DNA of 64,000 nt. Source: Shewanella corallii (lineage in GTDB: Bacteria > Pseudomonadota > Gammaproteobacteria > Enterobacterales > Shewanellaceae). Below are positions 28,594 through 37,800 of this stretch, piece after piece. A program made the translations under genes and the position numbers. The number at the start of each line of letters is the position of its first letter. Position 1 is the stretch's first letter. The notes below the pieces were generated by a model. It saw nothing but the letters and a program-made list of their open reading frames with translations. It was not told the DNA's origin and did no database searches. The stretch covers positions 1-64,000 of the forward strand of contig NZ_JAKIKT010000015.1 in the NCBI RefSeq assembly GCF_023349125.1. The letters are read 5' to 3'.

Positions 28594-29227
28594 TTTGCTC
28601 TTCCTGAGTCAGCGTTGATGGATGAGATTGGTCAGTGAAACTGATGCGGGTGGAGTCACCTCGCAGCTCTGTGAGTTCCAGTTTATCCAGGTTTTCATCA
28701 CCTTTGAGCACAATGGATGTAAACACCTGCGTCAGTGGCGGAGTGCGGGGGGTTAGCGCCAATGTCCAATTGTCTGCGTCTCCGCTCAGGGCAACATCAA
28801 ACTGCTCCTGCAGCTTTTGCGTGTCTCCCTGAAACAGGGACAGAAACAGATGGCTGAAATAGAACACCATAGGGTTCTCATCGGCATTCATCAGTTGTGG
28901 CGCTTCAGTGCCAAACTGCTGACTCAACTTGTTTTTGGTTAAAACAAGAGAGACAGGGAAAGGCTGGGTTTGCTGCCACCAAAGTCCTTGCTGGCGCGAC
29001 AACACAAAATGACCGGATGAGCTCAAAGGCTGGCTGAACATAGACAGGTTACGCACCTGCTCAAAATCACCTTTAACCAACTCATGGGCTGCCAGTGTCT
29101 GCTGCAGCTGTTGCAGTGTGATGCCTGCCTGTTCGGTTTCTGTGTTGGCTGCCGTTGCCGCAAAAGTTGGGGCGGTCAACAGAGCCAGAGGGATAACCAG
29201 TGCGGTCAGCAGCCTAGTCAGTGTCAT
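28577..29227 (-). CDS. LolA-like periplasmic lipid carrier, APE cluster
   Basis: 216 residues with a cleavable signal peptide (LTALVIPLALLTAPTFAATA, cut about residue 24). The mature part resembles LolA-type half-barrel carriers (FEQVRNLSMFSQPLSSSGHFVLSRQQGLWW). LolA proteins ferry acylated cargo through the periplasm, so this paralogue probably carries the polyene lipid from the MMPL pump to the outer membrane. It overlaps the exporter gene by 17 bases. Confidence 0.88.
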   Translation of the reverse strand: MTLTRLLTALVIPLALLTAPTFAATAANTETEQAGITLQQLQQTLAAHELVKGDFEQVRNLSMFSQPLSSSGHFVLSRQQGLWWQQTQPFPVSLVLTKNKLSQQFGTEAPQLMNADENPMVFYFSHLFLSLFQGDTQKLQEQFDVALSGDADNWTLALTPRTPPLTQVFTSIVLKGDENLDKLELTELRGDSTRISFTDQSHPSTLTQEEQSVFAL

Positions 29228-29657
29228 ATTGGAAAGCCTCCAGCTTATCCAGAAATACTCTTGGCGACGCCAGCAGCATCTCCCTGTCCTTGATGCTGAC
29301 CGCCACCTGCATGGTATGGGCTTTGGTCATTCGCTCGCCGGTTTCTCCATCATAAATCACATAATCCACCCGCATGCGGTTCTCCCACTCATTGAGTGTG
29401 GCGGTGACTCTGATCCTGTGATTAAAGGGGATGGAGCGGATATATTTTACCCGCGTGTCTATGATGGGCCACATATAGCCGGAATCCATCATGTCCAGAT
29501 AGCTGTAATGGATCTTTTCCATCATTACCCGGCGGGCTTCCTCAAAATAGCGGAAGTAGTTGCCGTGATAGACCACACCCATAGGGTCGGCATCCTGAAA
29601 TGAGGTGATCATGTCCACCTCGGCACTGAGCACTTTGGCCATAGGCTCCTCACTCAT
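29214..29657 (-). CDS. Hotdog acyl-(A)CP/CoA thioesterase, APE cluster
   Basis: A 147-residue thioesterase of the 4-hydroxybenzoyl-CoA thioesterase group. DADPMGVVYHGNYFRYFEEA contains the catalytic Asp and the conserved HxxY. It may release or proofread acyl intermediates. It overlaps the LolA-like gene by 14 bases and shares one base with the end of the lyase gene. Confidence 0.9.
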   Translation of the reverse strand: MSEEPMAKVLSAEVDMITSFQDADPMGVVYHGNYFRYFEEARRVMMEKIHYSYLDMMDSGYMWPIIDTRVKYIRSIPFNHRIRVTATLNEWENRMRVDYVIYDGETGERMTKAHTMQVAVSIKDREMLLASPRVFLDKLEAFQYDTD

Positions 29658-31195
29658 TAATACAAACTCCAGTGACGTTGCTCAATACGTGCCATAAAGT
29701 GGCGCAGATCCGCTTCCAGTGGCCTGTCCTCCACCACGGGTTGGAACTCCTCCAATACCTCCGCCACCATGGCTTTCATCGCCGGGCTGAAATGCTCTTC
29801 GTTCAACTCATGGTGACGCTTGCGCAGGACGATGGCCTGTGTCGCTGCCAGTAATGATGCTGATGTCACCTGCTCGGTCAGCTGTAGTACCCGCAAACAG
29901 TCCCGGGCAGCAATGGTACCCATGCTGACTTTGTCCTGATTGTGACATTCGGTAGAGCGGGAGAATACGCTGGCCGGCATGGTGTGTTTCAGGGCTTCAG
30001 CTGTCCAGGCCGATACACCTATCTGCACGGCTTTAAACCCGTGGTTGATTGGCTTGCGTTCGCCTTCGGCGCCGGTCAGGTTAAATGGCAGACCGTTGTT
30101 GAACTTGTAATCCATCAGCTGGGCCATCTGTCTGTCCAGCAGGTCTGCAATATTGGCGATGGCGGTTTTCAGCGTATCCATCGCCATGGCGATATGGCCA
30201 CCATAGAAGTGACCGCCGTGAAGCACCCGCTCATTCTCACCATCGATAATCGGATTGTCGTTGGCGCTGTTGAGTTCATTCTCAATCATATGGCGCAGCC
30301 AAGGCAGACTGTCCTGCAGTACCCCAATCACATGGGGAGCACAACGCAGCGAATATCTGTCCTGCAGTCTGTCACTGTTGCGTGGTGGGCGATCAGCCTG
30401 AAGATCCGATCTCAGCCAGGCGGCAATTTGCTGTTGCCCCGGATGCGGTTTCACAGCAAACAGGGCTTCATCAAAGTGGAAATCATTGCCCTGCATACCC
30501 AGGGTCACCATGGCGGTAATTCTGGTCGCGAGCTGGGCCAGGTATTCGGCTCGTTTGTAGGCGATACAGGCCAGGGCAGTCATTACTGAAGTGCCATTCA
30601 TCAGTGCCAGACCCTCCTTGGGGCGCAGCACAATGGGGGAGATCTTCAGCTCGGCGAACACCTCTTCAGTGGGACGATATTGCCCTTTGTAAAACACTTC
30701 CCGCTCGCCAATCAAAGCTGCCGCCACATAGGAGAGTGGTGTCAGGTCGCCGCTGGCGCCCACCGACCCCTCTTCGGGAATACGGGGAGTGATATCCTGA
30801 TTAATCAAAGTGACCAGTTGTTCCAGCAGTTCCATGCTGACGCCGGATACGCCCTGACTGAGGGAGCAGAGTCGGGTCGCCAACACAGCGCGAGCCTGTT
30901 CTCTGGACAGGTTCTTACCCAGGCCGCAACCATGAAATCGGGTCAGGTGCAGTGGCAGGGTTGGGACAAGATCAGTAGGGATACCGACAGTACAGGAGTC
31001 ACCATAGCCTGTGGTCACGCCGTAAATCACACCGTCCTCTTTCAGCAGGCGGTCCAGAAAGGCCACGCCCCGGTTTATCCGGCCAACAAAGCTGTCGCTG
31101 TGATTCAATTCGGCACCGGCGCCCTCACTGATGGCGACGACATCTTCAATGGTGAGGCGGTTTTCACCGAAGAGAATACGGGTGTTACTTGTCAT
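29657..31195 (-). CDS. HAL/PAL/TAL-family aromatic amino acid ammonia-lyase, APE cluster
   Basis: A 512-residue lyase. The Ala-Ser-Gly triad that forms the MIO cofactor is present in GASGDLTPLSY (about residue 148), with GVTTGYGDS, SANDNPI and the terminal glutamate region intact. Such an enzyme would deaminate an aromatic amino acid to a cinnamic-type acid, the starter of the polyene head group. The selectivity region reads TRFHGCGLG: the two key positions are Phe-His, not Ser-His (histidine lyases), His-Leu (tyrosine) or Phe-Leu (phenylalanine). The substrate is therefore uncertain. It overlaps the next upstream gene by 11 bases. Confidence 0.9.
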   Translation of the reverse strand: MTSNTRILFGENRLTIEDVVAISEGAGAELNHSDSFVGRINRGVAFLDRLLKEDGVIYGVTTGYGDSCTVGIPTDLVPTLPLHLTRFHGCGLGKNLSREQARAVLATRLCSLSQGVSGVSMELLEQLVTLINQDITPRIPEEGSVGASGDLTPLSYVAAALIGEREVFYKGQYRPTEEVFAELKISPIVLRPKEGLALMNGTSVMTALACIAYKRAEYLAQLATRITAMVTLGMQGNDFHFDEALFAVKPHPGQQQIAAWLRSDLQADRPPRNSDRLQDRYSLRCAPHVIGVLQDSLPWLRHMIENELNSANDNPIIDGENERVLHGGHFYGGHIAMAMDTLKTAIANIADLLDRQMAQLMDYKFNNGLPFNLTGAEGERKPINHGFKAVQIGVSAWTAEALKHTMPASVFSRSTECHNQDKVSMGTIAARDCLRVLQLTEQVTSASLLAATQAIVLRKRHHELNEEHFSPAMKAMVAEVLEEFQPVVEDRPLEADLRHFMARIEQRHWSLY

Positions 31196-32888
31196 TGTGT
31201 TGTCCAGTTAACTGCCAGAAATTATAAAAGTTGTACCACTGCATCGGGGCTTTCAGGGTGTAATGCTCCAGCCTGGAGGCATAGTCGCCGACGACCTGAG
31301 TCAGCGCCTGCTCTCTGTCTTTGCGGGGCAGAGTCAAAGGATCCCTGAAGGGTTCAAAATACACATTGAAATGGGGTTCGCTGCGGCTGTCATCTCTCAG
31401 GCCAAACAGCAGAAAAACCGGTGCTCTGAGCGCTGCAGCCAGCAAAAAAGGTCCCTGAGGGAAGGGCGCTGGCTGGCCGAGGAAATCTGCCCACACCACT
31501 CTCTCTTCCTGAGTTGCCGAAGTGCGGTCGCCGACCACAACCACACACTCGCCATCATCCAGTTTTTGCTTCAGCAGGATAGCGGTGGAGGGCCCCAGGC
31601 TCTGCACCTGAATCAGATTTACGCCTGCTTCCGGGTTGATAGCTTCCATCACATTGTTGAACTGCTCGGCGTGTTGGGTAAATACCAGCGCATTGATTTT
31701 GATATCTGTATTCTGTCGAGACAGCGCCCGGCATAATTCAAGGTTGCCCAGATGGGAGCCCAACAGCAGCATGCCCTGTTTGCCCTCGGCCAGCCGCTCG
31801 AAATGCTCCTGACCGTGAATCGTCAGGTTGTCAGGTTTAAAGTCCCCTTGCCAGGCTGCCAGTTTATCCAGCATGGTTTCGCCGAATGACAGTTGATGCC
31901 GGTAACTGCTGAGGTTATCCGGTAGCTCAAGGTTTTGGCTGTCGGCGTACTGAGTTAAATGCGCCAGAAACTCTTCCGAGGCGGTGCGTGCCTGCTTGCC
32001 TGTCAGGTGGTAATAGCCGATAACGGGTTTCAGCATCAGGCTGAAGGCACGTCGCCCCAGAAGGCGATAGATCCACAGCAGGGTTTTGATACCCAGTATG
32101 GTTCCCCGCTCTTTGGTGGTGGACCAATGGGTTTGCTGAGGCTTGTTCTGTGATTTGAATTTTCTGGCAAGGAGTTTGGGTATGCGTGGCAGCATGCCGA
32201 AAAACAGCCTGGTATGCATAGCCGAGATTTTAACGTTGTCCCAAAGGGCATCAAAGTGAGAGATGCCGCCCTCGGGGTAAATCACCCGGGTGGGAATAAA
32301 GCGGATATCCGTTCCGGCCCAGTACATTCGCACCAGAATCTCGATATCAAAATCCATTCGTTTGCCAATCTTGCAGCGATTCAGCAACTGAACCGTCTGT
32401 GCCAGAGGGTAGGCGCGAAAACCACACATGCTGTCTTTGATATCCAGCGACAGAGTCTCAATCCAAACCCAGATATGGGTGGCGTATCGACCGTAGAGGC
32501 GGGACTTGGGGACAGATTCATCATAAACAGGCTGGCCTGAAATCAGACTTTGAGGCTGCTCCTGTGACAACGCCAATAATCTGGGGACTGTCTCCAGATC
32601 ATGCTGACCATCCGCATCAATTTGGATGGCATGGCTGAACCCTTGAGCATAAGCCTGTCTCAGGCCCGCCATCACAGCGCCGCCTTTGCCCTGATTTTCC
32701 GCCAGAGTCACCAGGGTGACATCACTGGCCTGGCCAAGTTGCTCCAGTACCTGTTTGGTTGCCGACTCGCTGCCGTCATCCACAAGCACAAAGGGCAACT
32801 GAAATTGACGCAGAGAAGCCAATACTGCCTCGACAGTATTGCCATGGTTATAACAGGGGATCAGAAAGCAGGGGCGGTACTCGCTCAT
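31185..32888 (-). CDS. Glycosyltransferase family 2 / LpxL-type acyltransferase fusion, APE cluster
   Basis: 567 residues, two enzymes in one chain. Residues 1-240 are a GT2 domain (IPCYNHGNTVEAV, VLVDDGS, and the metal-binding QIDADGQHD). Residues 290-560 are a lauroyl/acyl-transferase-like domain with the HX4E motif in LGSHLGNLEL (about residue 378). It could add a sugar and a fatty acyl group to the polyene or its lipid anchor. The same fusion is common in APE clusters. Four-base overlap with the ligase gene. Confidence 0.9.
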   Translation of the reverse strand: MSEYRPCFLIPCYNHGNTVEAVLASLRQFQLPFVLVDDGSESATKQVLEQLGQASDVTLVTLAENQGKGGAVMAGLRQAYAQGFSHAIQIDADGQHDLETVPRLLALSQEQPQSLISGQPVYDESVPKSRLYGRYATHIWVWIETLSLDIKDSMCGFRAYPLAQTVQLLNRCKIGKRMDFDIEILVRMYWAGTDIRFIPTRVIYPEGGISHFDALWDNVKISAMHTRLFFGMLPRIPKLLARKFKSQNKPQQTHWSTTKERGTILGIKTLLWIYRLLGRRAFSLMLKPVIGYYHLTGKQARTASEEFLAHLTQYADSQNLELPDNLSSYRHQLSFGETMLDKLAAWQGDFKPDNLTIHGQEHFERLAEGKQGMLLLGSHLGNLELCRALSRQNTDIKINALVFTQHAEQFNNVMEAINPEAGVNLIQVQSLGPSTAILLKQKLDDGECVVVVGDRTSATQEERVVWADFLGQPAPFPQGPFLLAAALRAPVFLLFGLRDDSRSEPHFNVYFEPFRDPLTLPRKDREQALTQVVGDYASRLEHYTLKAPMQWYNFYNFWQLTGQHNDK

Positions 32889-34648
32889 GCATTGGGCTCC
32901 AGTTTAATACGTCCGGAAGAATGCATACCCAGGGGTGAACTGTAGCTGAATGTCAGCTTTTGTTTGTCTTCGGCCCAACTCAGTTCCAGCGTGACTCTGG
33001 CGCCCGGGGTGATCGGCTCCTGGAATTTGATCACTTCCATACCGGCAAATCTGCCATCGGTAGACAGTAACGCTGCGGCAAAACGTATCGCCCAGTCAAT
33101 TTGAGTTACGCCGGGCAGCAGGGCGAACTGAGGAAAATGGCCCTGAAAATCCAGCAGATCTGCATCGGGCTGGAGTTCAATTCTGGCTGTGTTTCCCTGC
33201 ACATCTGAGTGCAATATCTGAGGGAGGACTCTGACCATCCTATTTTTCTCTTTTTCCTGGTCTGAAAACAGTTGCACCAAAGCCTGGTACAGTCGTTTGC
33301 CCTGACTGTTCACCGGGATCTGCTCAACAATCCTGAAACGACGTGGGATCCCCACAGGCTCAAGATAGCTTCTTAATCTACTGCGCAGTGCCAGATTAAA
33401 CTTGCCTTTGCCCAGCTTGGCTATTTCAGCTTTACCTGAGTCACTCAGGCTGATCACGGCAGCAATGGACAGGCGCTTACCATCGTCCAGTGGCAGAGCG
33501 GCAGCTTCTTCCAACCACTCCAGATTGGTGAGGTGGCGCTCCACTTCGGTCAGTGAAATACGCTTTTCTTCAATCTTTACTACCCGGTCTGTTCGGCCCA
33601 GCAAACGAAATTGATGATCGCCAATCAGTTCTGCTCTGTCACTGGTGTGGTACCAACCCTGTTGGCAATCTTCTGCTGGAATAAAGCTGGATTTCAGTAC
33701 TATGCCAGCGTCGGCAGCAAGACGCATCCCGTGGCCGGGAAAGAGTTGCCATGGAGTTGTTAGCTCTCGCTGCTGTCTGAACGCGATGCCGCCGGTTTCG
33801 GTTGAACCGAATATCTCCATTGGCCTCAGGTTGAACAGTCGCTGGCAATCATCGGCTGCCGTTAACGGCAGGGGACCACCGGAGGAAAACATCATCCGGT
33901 ATTTATCCTGAGCGGCTTCGTTACCCAGACGTTTAAGCAGTGCAGGACTGCTGATAAGCCAGGTATTTGGGGCGGCTTCGGCCATTACCTGCTCGGGGTA
34001 AATCAGGTTTTCTGCTGCAAATGGACGCTCTGCACACAGGGGCCAGAGCAATCGGAATAGCAGGCCATATATGTGCTGATGAGAAACCGTGCTGGCCACC
34101 CGGCAGCCGGTCAACTGGTTTCCCCAAAGCAGGTGCAGCTGCTGAATTTCAACATCCAGCAATCCCAGGTGTTTGTGAATGGCTTTTGGCGTACCACTGG
34201 AGCCGGAAGTGAACAGGGTCAGCCGAATGGATTCAGGGGTTAAGCAGGCTAATTGAGCCGTTGTTGAATCAGAGTGAGTAGGCAACTGAATCTGCAATGT
34301 CGCGGGCAGGTTGGCGTCGACAGGCTGGTCATACAGCAGGGCATCGAAATGTTGACTTATCTCCTCCAGCGCACCGGCCTGATAATTACCCGGCAGCACC
34401 AGATGTTTGCCGCTGTGGCAGCAGGCAAACAGGGCTACGGCAAACTGATAGCTGTTGTCAAAACACAGGGCCCAGCGGGATTCGGTTCGCTGCCTGAGCT
34501 GATGGGTCAGATTGCCGACATCGGCTTTAAACTGGCTGCCGGTGATGACACCTTCTGCGCCCCACGCCAGCTCGCTGTTGTCAGCAAGTGCCATGGGCAG
34601 CTGAGCGACGGAGTAACAGGAGATCAGGCTGTTTTCTTTTTTACCCAT
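32885..34648 (-). CDS. AMP-dependent ligase fused to ApeI-type dehydratase
   Basis: 587 residues. Residues 1-450 form an adenylate-forming ligase (P-loop LFTSGSSGTPKA, GSTETGG, and GRTDRVVKIEEKRIS carrying the hinge). Residues about 470-587 form a hotdog dehydratase with the FQGHFPQFALLPGVTQ signature, His included. The ligase should load the aromatic starter onto an ACP and the dehydratase should act in elongation. I start at 34648 (MGKKENSLISCYS), overlapping the membrane gene by 25 bases. The longer frame upstream is its shadow. Confidence 0.88.
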   Translation of the reverse strand: MGKKENSLISCYSVAQLPMALADNSELAWGAEGVITGSQFKADVGNLTHQLRQRTESRWALCFDNSYQFAVALFACCHSGKHLVLPGNYQAGALEEISQHFDALLYDQPVDANLPATLQIQLPTHSDSTTAQLACLTPESIRLTLFTSGSSGTPKAIHKHLGLLDVEIQQLHLLWGNQLTGCRVASTVSHQHIYGLLFRLLWPLCAERPFAAENLIYPEQVMAEAAPNTWLISSPALLKRLGNEAAQDKYRMMFSSGGPLPLTAADDCQRLFNLRPMEIFGSTETGGIAFRQQRELTTPWQLFPGHGMRLAADAGIVLKSSFIPAEDCQQGWYHTSDRAELIGDHQFRLLGRTDRVVKIEEKRISLTEVERHLTNLEWLEEAAALPLDDGKRLSIAAVISLSDSGKAEIAKLGKGKFNLALRSRLRSYLEPVGIPRRFRIVEQIPVNSQGKRLYQALVQLFSDQEKEKNRMVRVLPQILHSDVQGNTARIELQPDADLLDFQGHFPQFALLPGVTQIDWAIRFAAALLSTDGRFAGMEVIKFQEPITPGARVTLELSWAEDKQKLTFSYSSPLGMHSSGRIKLEPNA

Positions 34649-35184
34649 TGGCGTACCAAATACTCGCAAACGAATAGTGTTCCTGCCAGCAGATAACTGA
34701 TCAGGCCATTGTAGAGGGTCCAGATATGCAGAGGCATAAAACAGGTTGCCAATGCTATGCTGCCGTTGATGGCAAAAAAGCCACACCAGACGGCGGTGAC
34801 TTTACGCGTGTATTGCACACCGCTATCGGGAAGGTCTGGTTCCTGGAGCCTTGCAAACCTTTCAATAATGGTTTGTTTTTGTTTAAAACTGGCGGCAAAT
34901 AACCCCAGCATCAACACGTTGACGACAACCGGATAAAAGGTAAACCAGGACTGCTTTTGGAACACGTATCCCAGTGTTACCAGGACCAACCCCGCGCCAC
35001 CACTTATCCAGGCCAGCGTTTTCAACTCTGCAAGACGGGCGTTGTTGCCCGCCAGGATCCGCAGGGCGAATATGCCCGCCATGACGGCGGCAATAATGCC
35101 TATATCAAAGTGTTGCAGGCCAAAGTAGACAGCAAGAGGGTAGGCCAGCAAGAGGATTGCTGACACTATTGTCAGCAAAGGCAT
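34624..35184 (-). CDS. COG4648-type integral membrane protein, APE cluster
   Basis: 186 residues with five or six hydrophobic spans (for example LLTIVSAILLLAYPLAVYFG and TLAWISGGAGLVLVTLGYV). Members of this family occur almost only beside APE ligase and ACP genes, and their role is unknown; topology or complex assembly at the membrane is a guess. It shares one base with the stop of the adjacent ACP gene. Confidence 0.82.
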   Translation of the reverse strand: MPLLTIVSAILLLAYPLAVYFGLQHFDIGIIAAVMAGIFALRILAGNNARLAELKTLAWISGGAGLVLVTLGYVFQKQSWFTFYPVVVNVLMLGLFAASFKQKQTIIERFARLQEPDLPDSGVQYTRKVTAVWCGFFAINGSIALATCFMPLHIWTLYNGLISYLLAGTLFVCEYLVRQWVKKKTA

Positions 35185-35441
35185 CAGGCTTCCTGCATCA
35201 GCACGATCAACGCATCGACAATGTCGTTGACGGTTCGTACTGACTTAAAGTCTTCCGGTTTAATCTTTTTGCCGGTTTGATTTTGCAGGTGCACCACCAG
35301 GTCCACGGCATCAATACTGTCCAGATCCAGCTCCTGATACAGTTGGGCTTCAGGAGTAATATCGGCAGCATCCAGCTCAAACAGCTCTACCAGAGTGTTT
35401 TGAACCTGCTCGAATATTGCTTGTCTGTTTATTTCAGTCAT
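35184..35441 (-). CDS. Acyl carrier protein, APE cluster (second)
   Basis: An 85-residue ACP with the phosphopantetheine serine in ELDLDSIDAVDLVVHLQ (about residue 40). It carries growing chains or starter units. It is directly downstream of another ACP gene, the two-ACP layout typical of APE operons. Confidence 0.94.
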   Translation of the reverse strand: MTEINRQAIFEQVQNTLVELFELDAADITPEAQLYQELDLDSIDAVDLVVHLQNQTGKKIKPEDFKSVRTVNDIVDALIVLMQEA

Positions 35442-35457
35442 GATAATCGCTTGTTTC

Positions 35458-35715
35458 TTATGCTTTATTTTCGGTGATGTAGTTTGCCAGACTGGCTACG
35501 GAGGCAAAGTGCTCACGGGTCTTGGTATCGTCGGCGTCAATCACTATGTTGTATTGCTTCTTCAGTGCCAATCCCAGCTCCAGAGCATCGATAGAGTCCA
35601 GACCCAGACCATCACCAAACAGAGGCGCTTCAGTTTCAATATCTTCCACCTGAATATCTTCCAGGTTCAGAGCCTCAATAATCAGTGCTTTAATCTCGTT
35701 ATGTAATGTTTCCAC
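35458..35715 (-). CDS. Acyl carrier protein, APE cluster (first)
   Basis: An 85-residue ACP with the attachment serine in GLGLDSIDALELGLALK (about residue 41). It is acidic, as usual for ACPs. It lies 12 bases after the acyltransferase gene and 16 bases before the second ACP. The two ACPs differ clearly in sequence, so they probably have different partners. Confidence 0.94.
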   Translation of the reverse strand: METLHNEIKALIIEALNLEDIQVEDIETEAPLFGDGLGLDSIDALELGLALKKQYNIVIDADDTKTREHFASVASLANYITENKA

Positions 35716-35727
35716 TTTATCCTGCTT

Positions 35728-36528
35728 CTATATGTTCTGTGTTGGTTGCCCGGGCTCAGGAAAAAGGTGCTGAGCCATATAGCGGTTCAGTTCTCTGGCT
35801 GCATTGGCCGGAGAATCAGTATTCAGGAAGTCGCTAATGGCAATTTTACCTTTAACTTCCACCTTAAAAAATGGCTTACGATCCGGAACCTGATACCACA
35901 TCTTCTCCTTGGTCAAAAAACTCGGGGAGACAGTGATATGAATCAATCTCAAATCGGTTTCTGTCCGTACTGCAATCTGTGCCGCTCCGCGTTGCAGTTT
36001 TGAGCTGACACCGGGCGTTGTACGGGTGCCCTCGGGAAAAATGAGTAATACATTGCCACTATTCAGTCTGTCGCTGCAATCGCCGAAAAGGCTATCCGGA
36101 GCTTGATTGGGGATATATCCGGCGGCTTTCACTATGCCTTTGATGAAAGGATTGTGCCAAATGGCAGCCTTAACCAGACAATCGCACTGGGGCAGGCATG
36201 ACGCGATCAGCACATAGTCAATCAGGCTGGGGTGATTGGCAACTATGATGCAGTTTCTATCCTGCTGTAGTATCTCAGCGCCGATAATCTGATAATCGAT
36301 ACAACCGGTGAACTTCATGGTGCGGCAGAAAAAATCGAAGTTTTTCTGAATAATGTTCTGCACCTTCATTTCCCGCGCCGTCTGATCTTTGATGGAGCGT
36401 GTTATCAGCGGGAAAACCACGAAGGTCAGGCACAGGCCTCCGAGGCCAAACAGGGCAAAGCAAAAGCCTGTGGCCAGAATGCGGCGCAGCTTGTCCAAAC
36501 GCTGAGTTAAGCTCAAACCGCTGGCCAT
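35728..36528 (-). CDS. 1-acyl-glycerol-3-phosphate acyltransferase-like protein, APE cluster
   Basis: 266 residues. The HX4D acyltransferase motif is in VANHPSLIDYV and the second motif is FPEGTRTTPG. A hydrophobic segment near the N-terminus (FCFALFGLGGLCLTFVVFPL) anchors it in the membrane. I start at ATG 36528, because this ATG overlaps the stop of the preceding gene as TAATG and GGAG lies seven bases upstream. An ATG 45 bases earlier would lie inside the upstream gene. Confidence 0.87.
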   Translation of the reverse strand: MASGLSLTQRLDKLRRILATGFCFALFGLGGLCLTFVVFPLITRSIKDQTAREMKVQNIIQKNFDFFCRTMKFTGCIDYQIIGAEILQQDRNCIIVANHPSLIDYVLIASCLPQCDCLVKAAIWHNPFIKGIVKAAGYIPNQAPDSLFGDCSDRLNSGNVLLIFPEGTRTTPGVSSKLQRGAAQIAVRTETDLRLIHITVSPSFLTKEKMWYQVPDRKPFFKVEVKGKIAISDFLNTDSPANAARELNRYMAQHLFPEPGQPTQNI

Positions 36529-37241
36529 TAACGACTCCAGCGCCAGCCGTTTCTTGAGCCCGGGATACTCCATGCAGAACTGGCATCACAAAGACCCTGA
36601 ATGACACTGATGGCCTGAGGGGCTGTAAGTTGAGTATGAGTCAGAGGCTCCTGCTCGACACTAACCTCATCACCAGCAGTCATCAGCATGCCAAAGGCAT
36701 AGCCGGAGTGCTCTATTGAGTCGAATCTGTCATAGGGAGTCGGCATGGGCTCATCAAAATCTACCAGTAACACAGTGTGGTCCGGGTGGCAGGCGAGGTA
36801 AGCGGTGGCTTCTATCAATCCGGCATGCAAAGAGTCTTCGCCGGCGCTGACAGATGTTACGGGCACCGCATGACCGGCAGCTATGGTGTAAAGGCCAGAG
36901 GCCGTGTTGTGCACAGACTGAGAGAAAGCCATGGGGGAAGCATCTTCACCTTTGAGTATGGATTCCACCAGAGTCACGGTTCTTGGCAGTTCACTGTGGC
37001 GACTACTGAATACCGCATAGTTCGGTGTGACCTCTTTGGTCAGTGTCAGGGCTGTCTGTACCGCCATTTTACTGAGAGAACTCATGCGGCGACGCATCAT
37101 GGGAGGGATAAGATCGCTGGGTATAGCCTGGGTTGAAGAGGACGAATCGTCATCTTTATTATGGCTATGCCAATCTTCCGGACTGGACTTGCCCGGAGCC
37201 ACTGCGTGCCAGTTTTTTATACAGAATTGAATCTTGCTCAT
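36528..37241 (-). CDS. Beta-ketoacyl synthase-like chain length factor (ApeC-like)
   Basis: A 237-residue truncated ketosynthase-like protein. MSSLSKMAVQTALTL and AFSQSVHNTASGLYTIAAGH align with the N-terminal half of ketosynthases, but the active-site cysteine is replaced (HNTASG), so it is not expected to condense. In APE systems such proteins pair with ApeO to set chain length. It is the first gene of the 16-gene operon and diverges from a small lipoprotein gene across 147 bases, where the operon promoter must lie. Confidence 0.88.
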   Translation of the reverse strand: MSKIQFCIKNWHAVAPGKSSPEDWHSHNKDDDSSSSTQAIPSDLIPPMMRRRMSSLSKMAVQTALTLTKEVTPNYAVFSSRHSELPRTVTLVESILKGEDASPMAFSQSVHNTASGLYTIAAGHAVPVTSVSAGEDSLHAGLIEATAYLACHPDHTVLLVDFDEPMPTPYDRFDSIEHSGYAFGMLMTAGDEVSVEQEPLTHTQLTAPQAISVIQGLCDASSAWSIPGSRNGWRWSR

Positions 37242-37388
37242 AATTTACGACAGTGAATGCTTCCCTATCCTTGCCAATAACAAAACCGAGAGTATTGTTA
37301 GTCAGTCGTTAGATCTGCAAAGAATATATGATTTTCTGGCTGCAACACAATTCAATCAGTGTAGTTTGCGCCGTTATCAGGAGGATTT

Positions 37389-37775
37389 ATGAAGACGGTC
37401 AAGTTGATAGCAATAGCTCTAGTGCTCACATCTGTTACCGCATGTGGCAGGATGCAACCGGTTAAAAACGTTCAATCAGCGCCAGTTACCTTTAATTTGA
37501 CGTTAGAACAGGTAAAAACCGCAATTTTGCAGTCGGGAATCGACCGCGGTTGGGTGATGAAAGAGGTGAGTCCCGGAGTGATCCGCGCCGAGATTTTTGT
37601 ACGCTCTCATCATGCTGTAGTCGACATTGATTACAACGACAAATCTTATTCCATCAATTATGTGACGTCTGACAACCTGAAATATGCCAATGGCAAGATC
37701 CATCGAAACTATAATCGCTGGGTAAATAATCTGGACGTCGATATTAAGCGGGCATTGGCGAAAGTCGCCATCTGA
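37389..37775 (+). CDS. Small lipoprotein of unknown function
   Basis: A 128-residue protein with a lipobox signal (VLTSVTACGR, lipidated at Cys19). The remainder is a soluble alpha/beta domain with GIDRGWVMKE and NYNRWVNNLDVDI, which I do not assign to a family with confidence. It starts at an ideal AGGAGG ribosome site. It is followed 25 bases later by the methyltransferase, probably in one transcript diverging from the APE operon. Confidence 0.8.
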   Translation: MKTVKLIAIALVLTSVTACGRMQPVKNVQSAPVTFNLTLEQVKTAILQSGIDRGWVMKEVSPGVIRAEIFVRSHHAVVDIDYNDKSYSINYVTSDNLKYANGKIHRNYNRWVNNLDVDIKRALAKVAI

Positions 37776-37800
37776 TATGCCGCTTTCCTAAGGTAGTAGT

